This document shows, one piece after another, positions 41,003 to 54,226 of a DNA stretch of 64,000 bases. The stretch is from positions 801,901 through 865,900 of the forward strand of contig BCHH01000016.1 of the NCBI GenBank assembly GCA_001599595.1, in the 5' to 3' direction. This stretch comes from Beverwykella pulmonaria. Its lineage: Eukaryota; Ascomycota; Dothideomycetes; Pleosporales; Melanommataceae. The stretch's first letter is position 1. Every line of letters begins with the position of its first letter. A program made the translations under genes and the position numbers. The notes under the pieces were generated by a model, which did not search any database, was not told the DNA's origin, and saw only the letters and a program-made list of their open reading frames with translations.

Positions 41003-44000
41003 ATGGCCACACCTGCGCGCCGCCACCGGTCCTCGACCGCTGCGTCGAGGATCCCGCCCATGAATAATCAGATTGCGGAGCTGCGGAGCCTCGCCGACGA
41101 GCTCACGAGGGCCTCTGAAGCATCCCCGCCGACCTCCGAAATACTGCAGGCCCAAAGCAATGCCCTCCGCCGCATGCGCCAGCTGCTCATAGAATCGCAC
41201 GAACAGACCCAGACCAAAGATGCCTTCCGGCACGTACGCGGCTTCGACGTGCTGCTGCTTACGCTGCGCTCCGTCTCCGGCTTCTACACCCCCTCCACGC
41301 TCTCGACCCCCGACCGCATCGATTTCTTCGAGGTGATAAAGGCGACCTTGGACGTGCTCTCGGATGCGCTGAACGAGCACTCGGGGAATAGGCGCTTCTT
41401 TGCGAAGCGGGTCGAGGATGGCGGGTGGAGTGCGCTGGAGCAGGCCTTGGGCAGCACCGGAATCTTCGGCGGCCAGTCCAAGAGCAAGCGCGACGACGCG
41501 GGCCAGGAGCAGCTGTTCGGCTGTCTGTTTGCCTTTGCGCTCGGAGAGGAGGCCATGACACGTATTTTCAGGGATATCGACAAGAAGGTCGAGGAGGCAC
41601 AGGCGAAGCAAGAGACGACCGATGCTGCCGAGAACGGTACCCCGCAAACCACCGAGAGCATGGTCTCTAGCCCAAGATCACTATACAGCGAGTTCGAAGT
41701 AGATCAAGAATCACTGCGGGGCCAGGTGCGGGCCATCTTCAGTGGGGACGAGGTTCTCCAGAACCCCGACATCATTCCAATAATACTCCACTTCTGGCTG
41801 GGACTCTCTGGCGAAGACGCACCTGGAACCAGGTCGAAACCGCTGTCTGTGTCGGTACTGGTTGCTATTCTGGAGATAACTTCGCTCTCATCTCACAACA
41901 AGGCTTCACTGCACGTCACTGGAGTCCTTAGCATCATCCTTCCGATTCTCTTTGAGAACAAGTGTGCTCCCGTGGAAACCAGTCTCCTCCGAGAGTTGGC
42001 CGAAAGCCTGGTGGAATATGGCATCAACCGTCTCGATGATGCATACTACCTTTTCCGCAAAGCGGCAACTTCAGATGAAGCCTCACAATTTCTGCTTCAG
42101 GGCATGCGAACGTCTCGGAGTCCTCCATTCATTCAGTTTGATCTCTCATTACACGGCTTCAGCGCCATCGAAATACCGGATCTTGGCCGCCCTTTCCCAC
42201 CCATATCTCCTGGGAGTGGGTACGCGTTTGCTGCGTGGATTCGTGTGGACAAATACGACCCAAACTGCCATACCACCATCTTTGGCGCCTACGACGATAC
42301 ACAGACTTGCTTCTTGATGGCATACCTGGAAAAAGACACCCGCTGTTTTATTTTACAGACGTACATGGGACACTCGTCGGGTGTTGTCCCAAGTGTTCGC
42401 TTCAAAAAGGCCCCGCAATTCGAAGAAGGTAGATGGTACCATATTGCTGTGGTTCATCGAAGGGCCAAAGCCATTGGTCTTGGTGCACACAAAGCTTCCC
42501 TATACGTTGACGGCGAATTCACCGAAACAATGAAGGCTCATTACCCGTCCCATCCACCAGTCCTCGATAGTAGTCAGGAAAGCTTTGCATCCATGAGCTC
42601 AAATAGCCCGCGACAACACAATGTTCTTGCATTCTTGGGGACGCCGCGAAACTTGGCCCCTCGGTTAGGGCGAAACGTTCTCAGCTCTAAGCTATCAATT
42701 TCTTCCTTCCACCTCTTCTCTGAACCTCTGTCCGATGAGCTGATCGCTGTGTACAACAAGCTTGGTCCACGGTACTGTGGCAACTTCCAGGACCGTCTCG
42801 GCTCATTTCAGACTTACCGCACCTCCGCCGAGCTTCACGTGCAGAATGAGATACTCCACCCTGGAAAAGAAGAGAAATCTGAGATTGTGGCCGCAATCCG
42901 CGCCAGTGCCGGCTCACTTATGCCCGAATCTAAGGTTTTGCTTAGCTTCTCTCCCAGTTCGGTCATGGACGACGATGATCGAAACGCCATTGATGAGTCA
43001 CAATTGATCCGCTCGCTCTCAAGAGATTCAGCGAGAGCACTTCACAGGTATACCCGCATGCATGGCACGCCAATCATCATCAACGCGGCGGTGCCATCGG
43101 TGAACGACGCTCTATCGCAGACGCGGGGATTCGGAAGATTGTCCGGTGACCCAGTTGTGGTGGTCCCCCAATCTCTCGATGACGCCATCTGGCGGATCGG
43201 AGGCTGTTCAGCCGTGGGACTCAAGCTTATACAAGCGGCCCAGACTTTGGAAGGCGTCTTGCGCGCCATCAAAATCTTACTTGAGTCAGTTGAAGGCAAC
43301 TGGCGCAACTGCGAAGCCATGGAGCAGAGCAATGGTTTTGCTGTTATGGCCGAGGTGCTTCGCCAAAAGATCGGGTTCGGCACCGTTGGCACGATGCGAC
43401 ATCCTTCGGCACTTAATGCAAGCCCAGAAGAATGCGAGATCTTCATCTCGCAGCTGCTCCGAGTCATTCTTCGGTTTGTGGGATATGACGAGCAGAGCCC
43501 TACGGAATCTCTCATCATCAACCCGCTTGCCTACCGAGTGCTTTTAGTGGATCTTGATTTCTGGCGAAAGTCAACATCACTAGAGACTCAGAGGCTCTAT
43601 TACTCCCAGTTTGTTGATTTTGCAAAGGGCAGCAAACACCATCATTACAACACAAAGCGATTTCACAGGATAAGTATGTGTTTTTCTTTATAATTACCTG
43701 CTTTTGCTAACAATTATAACAGGAGTGGTTAAACGACTAACTGACGCACTCAAGGGCGAGTCATTTACTCCTCAAACTTTCCCATTATTCTTAGACGCAT
43801 TTAAGGTTCTACTCTCGATCAACTTCAATGGCGAGAATGCCCGGTCTTTATCGCTGTTTGTTACCTACGCTCTACACGATAATCGCGCCTCTTATGCCAA
43901 GCGCACCTTACGACCCAAGGCGAGCACGATGCGACTGCGAAAGGGGACACCTCCTATAACGACCCCAGGATCCACACCACGCTCGGCAAGCCCTGGCCAA

Positions 44001-47000
44001 GATCCATCTTTGCCGCCTGGGCTTTCCCTGGCAGAGTTAGGGGTAGCGGTTCTTGGACTTCTTACGGAGCTTCTATGTGATCCCGCAAACTTCAACGAGA
44101 TTATGAGATTTGCTAAGAATGTGACGGTCAAGGTAAGAAAAAAAAATCTTCATGATAAGCGCATTTGCTAATATCAGCAGTGGATTCTCTACCTACTGGC
44201 AGAGACAGATCAACGCGTGGTAGTTTTAGCTGCGAAGATACTTGCTCGTTTGCTCGTGGCTAACGGACCACACTTCGTCAAGAAGTTCTCTGAGAAGAGC
44301 GCTGGCTTCGTTGTTCTCAAGAATAGGCTCCGAAATTGGTGGAACACTCCTGGGGTCTGGACCATATGCTTTGCCATCCTCTTCGATCTTGATGTGGCGG
44401 CCATAGAGTTTGAGCGCGATTTTGATGTATTCAATCTCGTTGACATTTTCATCACACAATCTCCTCATCAACGGTTGAGGATCGTGTATCCGGAGGTGTT
44501 TCCTGTCATTACCGCCATGTTAGACACGGGTCTTCGTGCGATTGTGCGAGATCCCGCCAAAATGGAAAACGAGACAGCAAATGACGATAATGGTGAAGCT
44601 ACGGTGACGAGAGGGCGACGTCGGACAATGTCTTTAAGCGCTAAGCAGCCTTCAACTAGTAGGTGTAACCCCCCAAACTCATGATCAGAATACTTATCCG
44701 TTCAGATCCCACAGGTCCTCAGTCGGAGCGGCTTAGCAATTTTGCTATTGTTCTAAATTCCGCGATACAATTTCTCTCCGAGCTTCATTCACGGTCGGAA
44801 GTCTTCCGCGACTTTGCTATGTCATCCAACTACGTCCAAGAGTTGCTATTTGTTCTCTACCCAGTCATTGTTACGTCAGATAGCGTCAGCGCTGAAATTG
44901 AGTTGTTGTCGAGGGGATCTGCTTTGACCTTTGAAGGACAAGACGTGGTTATTCAGCCCCTCTCTAAGGCCAATAGCCAACAAGCTCCCATTGTCCGAAC
45001 CGCTAACGTCAATCTCTCTCCGGGACCCTCTTCGCATCGTGTAATCCCTTTCCGAAAAGCCTCCTCCTTCGTTCTTGTATCGGCCGACAAGTCCAACAAA
45101 AACTCGAAACTTCCTCGTAGCAATCCGATCCTTACTTCGAGAAATGGTGGGCCTATGGCCATGAAGGTCGGCTCTAGCGTTGTTGAGGCTATGCTCGAAG
45201 TTGTCTTAGGAGTTTTCCAGGATCAAATCTTTAGCAGGAAGGACTTCCCAGGCCTGGGTCTATTCCTAAAAACACCACCAGGCTTCCAGGAACACCAAGC
45301 TTACTTCGAATCATACGTTCTACGTCAAACTATATCCTCTGTGACGAGCGCGCTGCAGTTAGATCCAAAGCTCCTCCACGAACCACGAGTCCTCACTAAT
45401 CTATCGCGGTTGGTCACCCACATCTCCGAAGCTGTGTTTGAAGGATGGTTTCTTGAAGGAGCAGAACCCTTGCTAGACTTTGCAGGCTTCCTCCTTGAAT
45501 ACCTAGAGCGACCAGACGTATCCAGGATCAAATCCGTCCGACTATGCACCCAAGCAGTGGGCATCATTCGGGCCATCTTTCTTCGCGTGGTTCTTCTGCG
45601 ACTGGCCGAGCCAGATGAGTCTGAAGATGGCGTGAACACGGTCGCGGTGATTGAAAAGATGGTATACTGGCAACCCATTATTCTTTCTACAGAGAACACC
45701 GAAGGCCTGTTCTTACGGTTGATTTGTTACTTGTTGTACACAAAGCTGTCTTCGGAGCATAAAGAAGTTCGGTTAGCAGCAGCAAATTTCTGGCGACTTC
45801 TTTTGGTTCAGAAGCCTGATGAGACTTCGACTATCTTGAGCAACGCTATCCAAACTGATAAGAAGAATTTGTACGATGGTTTTCAGAAGCTCATGGAGTT
45901 GGACAACGAAACCTTCCTGTCCTGGTTTGACAAGAACAAAGCCGACTTGGACAGCTTCTTCTACGGTACCATGACGAAGACCTGGGAAGACTTCGCGCAG
46001 GAGCAGAATAAACGAACCGAGGAGACATCCCAAAAACGGATTGGAAAGCGACGGGAGAGGTTAAAGTCGTGGCAGGCGGAGGAGTTGGCACACGAGAGCT
46101 CCTGGAACAACCACGAGAATTCTACAGGTCACTGGAGATCTAACATCCATGCCTCCGAGCGTATCAAACACCAGCGAGTCCTTCAAGACCAGCAAGAGAA
46201 CACCACATTCTTAGGAACAGTCTTAGCAAAGCTGGAGCGACAGTTGAGAGGACCATGCGCTTTGTTTGAAGACAACCCTGCACCAAAGTGGCGGCTCGAT
46301 GAAACAGAAGGTCGAGATCGTAAGCGAATGCGTACGATAATCGACAGCATCAGCCGTGACCAGAACTACCAGCCTAAGCGTAAGGATACGGATCCTACTC
46401 CAAAGCTCAGACTCGACACTGTTGTACCCACAATTTCTACGAAGGATGCCGTTGGCGTGACCCCTATTGGTGGCGCGAACATGCGGCCTTCCTCCGCCCT
46501 AGGATCTTCCAAAGATGACACGAATAATGATGATTCTGGCTCTGACAGTGAGGAAGGTTTTGAGATGGTTGAGGCAATGTTGGAAGATGAGGATGGCTTT
46601 GAAGACAAGAATCGTAAAGTCATGAGAAGCCTCAACCGCGGCGATCAGGTCCAATATGTCTGCAACATCTCTCGCGTGGTCGGTCTGGAGGCTATCGAAG
46701 GTCTTCTCATTGTCGGCAACGATTGCCTGTATCTTCTTGACGACTTTTTCCAGCGGTCTGATGGGGAGATTGTCCGTGTTTGGCAAGCACCCATAGACGA
46801 GCGAGACCCCTACGTACAAGTCATTGCTGGCACAAAGGCTGCCAACAATCGAAGGCCTCAGCCTAAGGACCAAGATGAAAATGCCAGGCACTGGAAGTGG
46901 AGTGAGGTCATTAGTATCTCAAAACGTCGATTCTTACACCGGGATGTCGGGATCGAAATCTTCTTCGACGACGGCCGCAGTTATCTCTTGACCGCCATCT

Positions 47001-49469
47001 CTGCTCTTACCCGCAATGACATTCATTTACGCCTCATTTCGCGAGCTCCGCATGTCATCAAAACGGAATTGCTTGCTAACTCCGAGATCTCTTGGCGACT
47101 TGACTCGCTACGCAACCCTGAAGAAGCACCACAGACATTTGGATCAAGGTTTGCCTCCGCTTTCAGTGCAGCATCTTCTCACCCAGCAACAAGGAAGTGG
47201 CTCAGGGGCGAAATCTCGAACTTCCACTATCTAATGTTTGTAAACACACTTGCCGGAAGGACATTCAACGATCTTACTCAATATCCTGTCTTTCCTTGGG
47301 TTATCTCGAATTACACGAGTAAAGAGCTGGATTTGACTGATCCAGCCAACTTCCGCGACCTCACTAAGCCTATTGGGATCCAAACAGAGAAGCGAGAGAA
47401 AGAAACCCGAGAGAGGTACACGTCATTTGCAGAAATGGGCGATGCTGAGCATGCCTTTCACTATGGCACACACTACTCTTCGGCCATGACTGTGGCATCG
47501 TATCTCATCCGCCTCCAGCCGTTTAGCGCTGCCTACTTCCTCATTCAAGGAAGCACATTTGACCATGCCGATCGCATGTTCTACTCCATCCAGAACGCAT
47601 GGGAATCGGCGTCGGAGAAGAACATGGCTGACGTTAGAGAGCTCACACCCGAATTCTTCTTCCTTCCAGAGTTTCTCACCAATGTGAACAAATATAACTT
47701 CGGGGTACGCACCAGTGGTGAGAACATCGACGACGTGGCCTTGCCCCCCTGGGCGAAGGGTGACCCTGCTATCTTCATTGCGAAGCAACGCGAAGCCTTG
47801 GAGAGCCCCTATGTCAGCCAGAATCTCCATCATTGGATTGATCTCATCTTCGGATACAAGCAGCGCGGCGAGGCGGCTGTTGAGGCAGCTAACGTTTACC
47901 ATTGGATGACATATCAAGGGGCTGTCGACCTGGACGCTATCAAGAACGATTCAGATCGTGAGAGCAAGATCAGTATACTGAACAATTTTGGCCAGACGCC
48001 GGTTCAGATCTTTGTCCGACCGCACCCGCAGAAGGAGGAGTCTATAGGTAAGTTGAGAAAGTTGGACGTCGCAGCCGAGTCGCTTCATCGGTTGCCGATG
48101 ACATTGCTCGAAGCCAACGACCGCGTCTCCTCCCTCGCGTACATAACCAAAAGCGACAAACTCCTTTGCTCCGCACCATTTCGACACAACATTCCTCCCA
48201 ACTACAACCGCTACATGGAATGGGGCTTCACCGATGGCTCGGTACGGTTCTACTCGTCCGACTCAAAGAAACTCCTCGGACTGTTTGAACACCTCCATTC
48301 TGGCCAGCTCACCACTTCTCTCTTCGTTGATGGTCGGACTCTCATCACGGCCGGAACCGATTGCACGGTCGCTATATGGAATGTCATCAACGGCGAGAAG
48401 AGCACTATCGATCTGCAGAACACGACGATGCTGTTCGGACACAAGAGTCCAGTGGTCACTCTCGCCGCATCCCGCGCCTTCTCTGCTTTCTTGTCGGCGT
48501 CAGGTGATGGGCGGGTATTCCTATGGGACTTAAACCGGTCTGAGTTCGTACGGGAGCTGGATCTCGGACCTTCGCAGAGGAAGTTTCCGGTTCCGATCCA
48601 AGCTGCCAAGATAAACAATGTCACAGGGCACATTGTGATGGCGTGTGGACCTCGGCTTCTCATCACGACACTGAATGGAGAGCTTCTGCTCAATGAAGAG
48701 GTCTGTGAGGGCGAAGATGATGCGGACGTCATTACCGCTGTTGCAGTGTACGAGGGCGTTGGTAATGAATGGTGCGAGCGCGAGCTCATCTTCACTGGCC
48801 ACAGGCGGGGTGTTGTAAAGGTCTGTATTCTCATATTCTTCTTTCCCTCTCTGCGTCCTACTTCTCTCGCTCCTCCAACCCCTTCCTCAGAGCCCCCGCT
48901 AACACTCCATAGATATGGCATCTCGCCCCGCACGCACCCCCTACCCAACCAGCATACACCCTCCAGCCCGTGCACTGGAGCATCACACTCATTAAAGTTC
49001 TCAACCACACCGACGCATCCCGCGAAGATGGCCTGAATCACTTAGCACCAGTGACGTGTATACTACCGATGCCGCATAATGTATATACTGGCGATGAGGA
49101 GGGCAGAGTGGTACGTTATTTTTTCTTTAATCTGCAGGATGATGAATGGTGTAGTCGAAAACAAGGTTTTCGAAACCAGGTAGAGTGGAAGGGTGGCAAG
49201 GAGACGAAGGTGTTCTGGGGACTGGTAGAGTAGATTAGGTGGGTCAGAGAGATCGGAGAGGGTGTTCTTGTAGTTGATGGGTGAGGGCATATGGTTGAGT
49301 ATGGCTGGTGGGAGTAGTCAATGTCTCCCATTGTTCGTCTGCAGGTCCTAGAGTTGAGTTGAGTGGCATGGTTGCTGAACAAACGTTGGTCAAAAGGACA
49401 TTTTGCTAATGTGTGTTTCAACAGTATGAGTGGGATTGTGTCACCATGTCGAGGCATCCTACACGTTAA
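41003..49469 (+). CDS. BEACH-WD40 protein (LYST/neurobeachin-type)
   Basis: Six exons (41003-43673, 43723-44132, 44181-44658, 44706-48820, 48913-49110, 49425-49469) sum to 7,917 nt, exactly 2,639 codons. An armadillo-like N-terminal region leads to a concanavalin-like lectin domain (about 375-505: AFAAWIRVDKYDPNCHTTIF, GRWYHIAVVHRR). A PH-BEACH domain begins near 1830, the BEACH domain near 2010 (NFHYLMFVNTLAGRTFNDL, QYPVFPWVISNYTS), and WD40 repeats (GHKSPVV, SGDGRVFLWDL) follow to the end (TGDEEGRV, then YEWDCV). BEACH proteins act in membrane trafficking, vacuole/lysosome and autophagy processes. Start: ATG at 41003; an in-frame TTG lies two codons upstream. The last exon has only 15 codons behind a 314-nt intron; the donor at 48821 (GTCTGT) is weak. 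Typical length for the fungal family. Confidence 0.95.
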
Positions 49470-50000
49470 ACCTTGTTTCTTTCCTTCCACCGACGAAACT
49501 CAACTACTATCCTCACCACCTTTCCCCGAGCAATTCCCTAGCCGCGCGTTGCAGAAAGTTTGACACTCGAGGAAATAGAGATATCAGTATAGTGTAGCAC
49601 ATTTTTTTGGATTAGAAACGCGAACTTAGTGGTTCACCTTCTGATTTGTTTGGCATTGGTATGGTTAGACAATACTTTGGACGCTGGACATTGGTCCTTT
49701 GAGTGCTTAGGTGCTTGGGTGTTTATAGAGGACGAGGATTTTGATATATGGCGTGCATTTGACATTAGCGTAACGAAAGTTTTGGGATAGATTCTTTTAA
49801 CCTCCACGGTCTAAATACCCAACGTCTTTGTAATGAGCTCGCGTGGGGTCCGTCTATCTGCCTATAGTGGAGACCGCGCCATCCCCGATCTTTGTCAGCG
49901 TTCCGAGTTCTCCGCACACTTACAGAGAAAAGTTTCTTAGGTTCATTTAAAAGTTCCACAGTCCCTCCTCTATATTCATCTCCTCACCTATCCCCTCACT
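49470..50000. other. Intergenic
   Basis: 3' region of the BEACH gene and promoter of the next gene; no further gene seen. A CT-rich leader directly precedes the ATG at 50001. Confidence 0.5.
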
Positions 50001-50870
50001 ATGCATCTTTCCATCCTCCCCACCGTCTTCCTATCTGCCCTTATTGCAGCCAAGATATCAGACACAAGTGGCAAATATACACTTACCATCGATGGAACGA
50101 CGTACAACCCGGCGCTAGGCAACAAAGTCAAGGAAAACAACATCACACCCAAGAAGCTGGTGATACAAGTGAGAGGCACGCACTCGCAGTTCGACGTCGA
50201 TATGGGGATGTTGGGAATTGTGGATTATACGTTGATGGGGTTTCTGGACGCACTACGTGTGTAGCGAATTTCAACGGAACACTGGAATGAATTGATGTAG
50301 ACTGAACTAACGTGTATGTCCTAGGCATGGTGACATCGCCTACTATAATATTAGTATCCAAAGTGGCCACGCTATCTGCCTCCCAGCTCGCCGGTGCCTC
50401 TATCAAATCCTTTGAGCTTTCCGACGTCACGCTCACCATCTTCTTCTAGGCCAACGCCGGCAATCTAAAACTACAAGTCAAAGATGGCGCCACTGGTGGT
50501 ATCTTTCAAATGGAAACAGAATTTGCGAGAAATGCCACGTTTACGCACACTCTCGGGCCGTTGCTATTTTATTTCGTGAATAGTGTGACGGGAAAGATCA
50601 ATTTTGGGAATGGAATCGTGCGTCCCTGCCCATCTCCCTTACGTTCCCCAGATCTAATAGAAAACTCTACAGGATCGTGTCCCGCAGTCCCAAGACGCAG
50701 TGAACTTTCATAACATGCTTATCGGCAAGGACAGTCCGCAGGTAGCCACGAAAACGTATCAGGATGGCTCCACAACGATGTGGGACGTTGCGCCCGGAGG
50801 CCGGCTGGGTAGTGTGGTTGGGGAAGATGCAACGGAGTTGGGGGTCGGTGCGAGTAATTGTACCAGTTAA
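50001..50870 (+). pseudogene. Secreted protein gene with one in-frame stop
   Basis: Exons 50001-50256, 50325-50617 and 50673-50870 join in phase to 249 codons. The N-terminus is a signal peptide (MHLSILPTVFLSALIAAKIS) and the rest is a beta-rich, Gly/Asn/Thr-rich chain (GKYTLTIDGTTYNPALGNKV, TGGIFQMETEFARNATFTHT, SQDAVNFHNMLIGKDSPQVA). I do not recognise the family; it looks like a small fungal extracellular protein. A TAG at 50447-50449 (codon about 127) interrupts an otherwise open frame where CAG would give Gln. The stop sits in CATCTTCTTCTAG, which also looks like a 3' splice site, so an extra intron ending there is an alternative, but no good donor leaves the well-formed sequence before it intact. 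One substitution would restore the frame, so it may be intact in other strains. Confidence 0.6.
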
Positions 50871-51588
50871 TGCCAGGCGCAGAACCAATTCATGGGTCTA
50901 TTCAACACCGTGGAAGCAATGAGACTGTACATATGATGGTTCATTCTAAAAAAAGAATGATGCGCCATAGACAGTATGGCTGAAGAGGAACCTTACCTTT
51001 CAATACCGTCGTCATGTAAGCAGACTTGAAGCGCGCTAATTAATACACACAAATTTCCGCGAAAACATTAAAGATTCCAAGGGTTATCAGCCGACGGCGA
51101 AACGCAGTCAAATTGGACTTCAAGGCTTGGAAAAATTTATTTCTTAAACAGGCTCTCTTCTCAGGCCTTCAAAATCTAGCGAGGTTTTGTATGTCGCGAT
51201 AAAACAGGAGGGATGCTGAGGTGGCGATTTTAAGGCGTCGACGAATCGACGAATAGTACGACGACCACTAAGTGGAACCTTAAGAAAAGCTGGTATCATT
51301 GAGTCAGATAGCTACAGAATAGTCATACATCAATCAAAGCTCCATATACCTGAAGGAGGTTTTAAGACGTCTTTCTTTACAAATCATCTCGCTACACCAT
51401 GCGTCTCGGGACCAGGGACAGACCTTAGTCTACAAGTGTACTGTCTTTAGTAATAGGTAGCGCGGTAGGCAGCTCGGCCGCTAGTTTGGTGATGTTCCTG
51501 AGCACCTGGTCTAGATTAAAAGGGAATAACCCAGTTTTAGCCTATCTACGAGTATGTTCTTCTTAGTTATCGCCCGTTCCCTTCTAGG
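50871..51588. other. Intergenic, decayed sequence
   Basis: No open frame of interest. The stretch 51400-51590 may be the upstream part of the WD40 relic that follows. Confidence 0.35.
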
Positions 51589-51720
51589 GTACGTCAACGC
51601 CGTCGCCTTCTCGCCGGACGGCCAGCTAGTCGCGTCCTCATTCTCTGTATAAACCACAGAGCCGGTGCTGACAGTAGCCGGCCACGGCGCCTAGGATGCG
51701 ATTTACGAGGGCTTCTGAAA
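51589..51720 (+). pseudogene. WD40-repeat relic of a NACHT/WD40-type gene
   Basis: One frame reads GYVNAVAFSPDGQLVASSF, the signature of the highly conserved WD40 units of fungal HET-E-like NLR proteins, then meets a stop and only short matching scraps follow (TVAGHGA, DAIYEGF). No NACHT or upstream domain is found. A small leftover of a larger gene. Confidence 0.65.
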
Positions 51721-52044
51721 AAGGCGCACTGCGCACATATAGAGGTTTGTGCGGCTTTGATTTCTGTTTCCGATTGGCACGATGTATCGATCGGCAGAGG
51801 CTTGTAGAGGTATTCTGTGGCTGAGCCGTCATGGCTAGTGGCCTTATTGGTCTCCCCGATGCTTCAGCTTACGAGTCAACTTCCCGGTTAATCCAAGTAT
51901 GCTGATCCCTCACCGGAACTCAACTAACAAGAATATTAAAGGAGACATCTCATTGTTTAGGCCTACCACCCCTGCTGCCTTTGAAAAATCAGATTCAATC
52001 TCAGGGACCTCGCAAGTGCTCTATTCAACGGTAAAATTGCCCGA

Positions 52045-54226
52045 ATGGAGCATCTCTCGGACGAAGAGATATACAAACTTACTCGCGTCTCTGCTGTTGG
52101 CTCAACCAATTCTTCAACCCAACAAGATTGCCAAGGCACGTTGCGGATCAATAAGAATCTCCCGCTTGATGAGGCTACCCCACATCAAGTTTTGTCAACG
52201 TTTTCTCCTGGGTTTTCTTCCGTACCCCAGACTCGGCCTTTGCTACTACCAGACGAATCCGGCGCATTTGGATCCGATGATACAGCACCACCATCTACTA
52301 CAGCTACAGCGAAGAGTTCTTGGGGCACATCAAAGAAAGCGGCAATATATTCCTGGACACCCGAGTCATTGTGCTGTGCACTCGCGATTAGCTCTCTTGT
52401 CGCTATTTGTATCTTGTTGTCTAGATACCAAGGTAAACAGCGACCGCAATGGCCAATGAATTTATCGGTGAATGCGCTACTTGCCATATTTCTGGTTCTT
52501 CTCAAAGCTGGTGTCGCATTACCAGTAGCCGAAGGTGGGTATACTTCAGTTTGTGCTCCATTGACCACAGGTTGGGACTAATCCGCAGTAGGGTTAAGCC
52601 ACCTAAAATGGCAGTCAATGAAATACGGGCCAAGAAGACTATTTGACATTGAACTTTACGATATGGCGAGCCGAGATGCTTGGGGATCATTTAAATTCTT
52701 GTTTACCCCCGATTCTATCTCGTTGGGTCGGAGCATCGTCACTTGGTATAACCCGGGAACCTGGGGGCCTCTGTTGGAAATGATCAAGCCAGAAAGAAGG
52801 CAAGTCTCCAGAAATTTCATATTCCGCGTCTCATTGACAGTTCATCCACAGGAATATTACACGATACCTCGCTAAGATTGCGGCTTTGATCATGGTACTA
52901 AGTTTCTTCGCGGATCCATTCGCACAGCAACTTGTTCAATACGTAAGTTGCCGCGTTCCCAATCCTGGATTAACAGCCACTCTTTCTCGTACCAACCTCT
53001 TCTCTCGTACGGGAGGAGACGCAGATTTCAAAGGCAACTATTTATATCCAGAACTGAAAGTGGCGCTCACCATTGGGACAAGCGTCCCGAGTGGATATAT
53101 TCGCTCACTGGTCAGTGTGCAATGTTCTTCTGGGAACTGCACGTTTCCCATGTTCCAGACATTAGGAATATGCCACAGTTGCGAAGATATCTCGAATCGA
53201 ATCAGACACTCTGGTAACAAAGTCGAAATTGATCATGGGCCTGAATTCTATTCCACGGATGAATCAATGAAAAAATCGTATCTCGATGCCTCCGAGGATG
53301 GAAACCCTTTGAGTGCGGCTAGCACGACGGACAGTAACAATGCCACTTTCCATTTCACCGTCCTTAGCGCTGGTGGGCGAGCCTGGGGCACCAAGCCAAG
53401 TGCTATCCAGTGCGAAATCTATCCATGTGTGAGACTGTACAATTCATCGGTAACAGATTTCGTCCTGAATGAGCAACTTCTTGGAACAACCCGTATTCCA
53501 TATGACAATACCAAGGATGGATCGAGAGAGCAGGCTGTCTTCAGCTTGACCGCGAACCAAACCCTTCGGAATGGCGCATGGAAAGATTGCGAAGTCTCGA
53601 ACGAAATAAATCATGTTCCCGATGATTGCCTTTGGGAATTCACCACAATGGGAGACTTGGCCCGAGGCTTGGGCATGATGTTATCGGAGCCAGATCTATT
53701 ATTGCGGGTGGTAAAAACCAATCTAATCGGAACCTCATCCGCGTGGAAACTCTGGGGTAATGGCTCGGTGACCGTGGATTCTGTAGACAAGTATTTCACA
53801 GACATTACGGAGGCGCTTTCAGCAACTATCAGGCGCACAGGAAGCGGGAACTCTACTACCGAAATGTGGGGTGACTCCAAAGTCACGCTCGACACTGTCG
53901 AAAGCCGAACGCCCTTACGTGGAACGGCTTTAAATGAAACGACCTGCCTGGAAGTTCGTTGGGAGTGGCTCTCGTTTCTTGTGACGCTGACTGCACTATT
54001 ACTCGTCTTCTGGGCTGGGTTTCTGGGCCATATAAGAGAGTCTGATCAAGAGCAGTCTTGGAAGTCATCAAGCCTCGCTGTTCTCTTCTGCTCTCTGGAT
54101 GACGATTTGAAAGAGCTTGTTCAAGACTATTCGAAAAAAGATGAGATGTTGGCAGTATCCAAGAATACAATGGCACAGCTCGTGTTCGGTCCCCAAGGAA
54201 GGCCCAAATTGGTGAAAAGGAAGTAA
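52045..54226 (+). CDS. DUF3176-family membrane protein
   Basis: Exons 52045-52534, 52589-52745 and 52852-54226 give 673 residues in frame. The N-terminal ~95 residues are Ser/Thr/Pro-rich. Two membrane segments follow (LCCALAISSLVAICILLS and LLAIFLVLLKAGVALPVAEG), then the family motif GLSHLKWQSMKYGPRRLFDI, a third membrane segment (IAALIMVLSFFADPFAQQLV), a long Cys-rich, glycosylation-rich outer region (SSGNCTFPMFQTLGICHSC), a fourth membrane segment (WLSFLVTLTALLLVFWAGFL) and a cytosolic tail. DUF3176 proteins are multi-pass fungal membrane proteins of unknown function. The first intron is clear; the second (donor GTATAA, 108 nt) is tentative, chosen because it restores the family sequence. 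The start is the first Met of the frame. Confidence 0.82.

Noticed and set aside
40886..41647. 253-codon minus-strand frame over the start of the BEACH gene
   Set aside because: Antisense shadow of a GC-rich exon; the plus-strand product is clearly the BEACH N-terminus.
48250..49041. 263-codon minus-strand frame at the BEACH 3' end
   Set aside because: Overlaps WD40 coding sequence and introns of the BEACH gene; no recognisable content.
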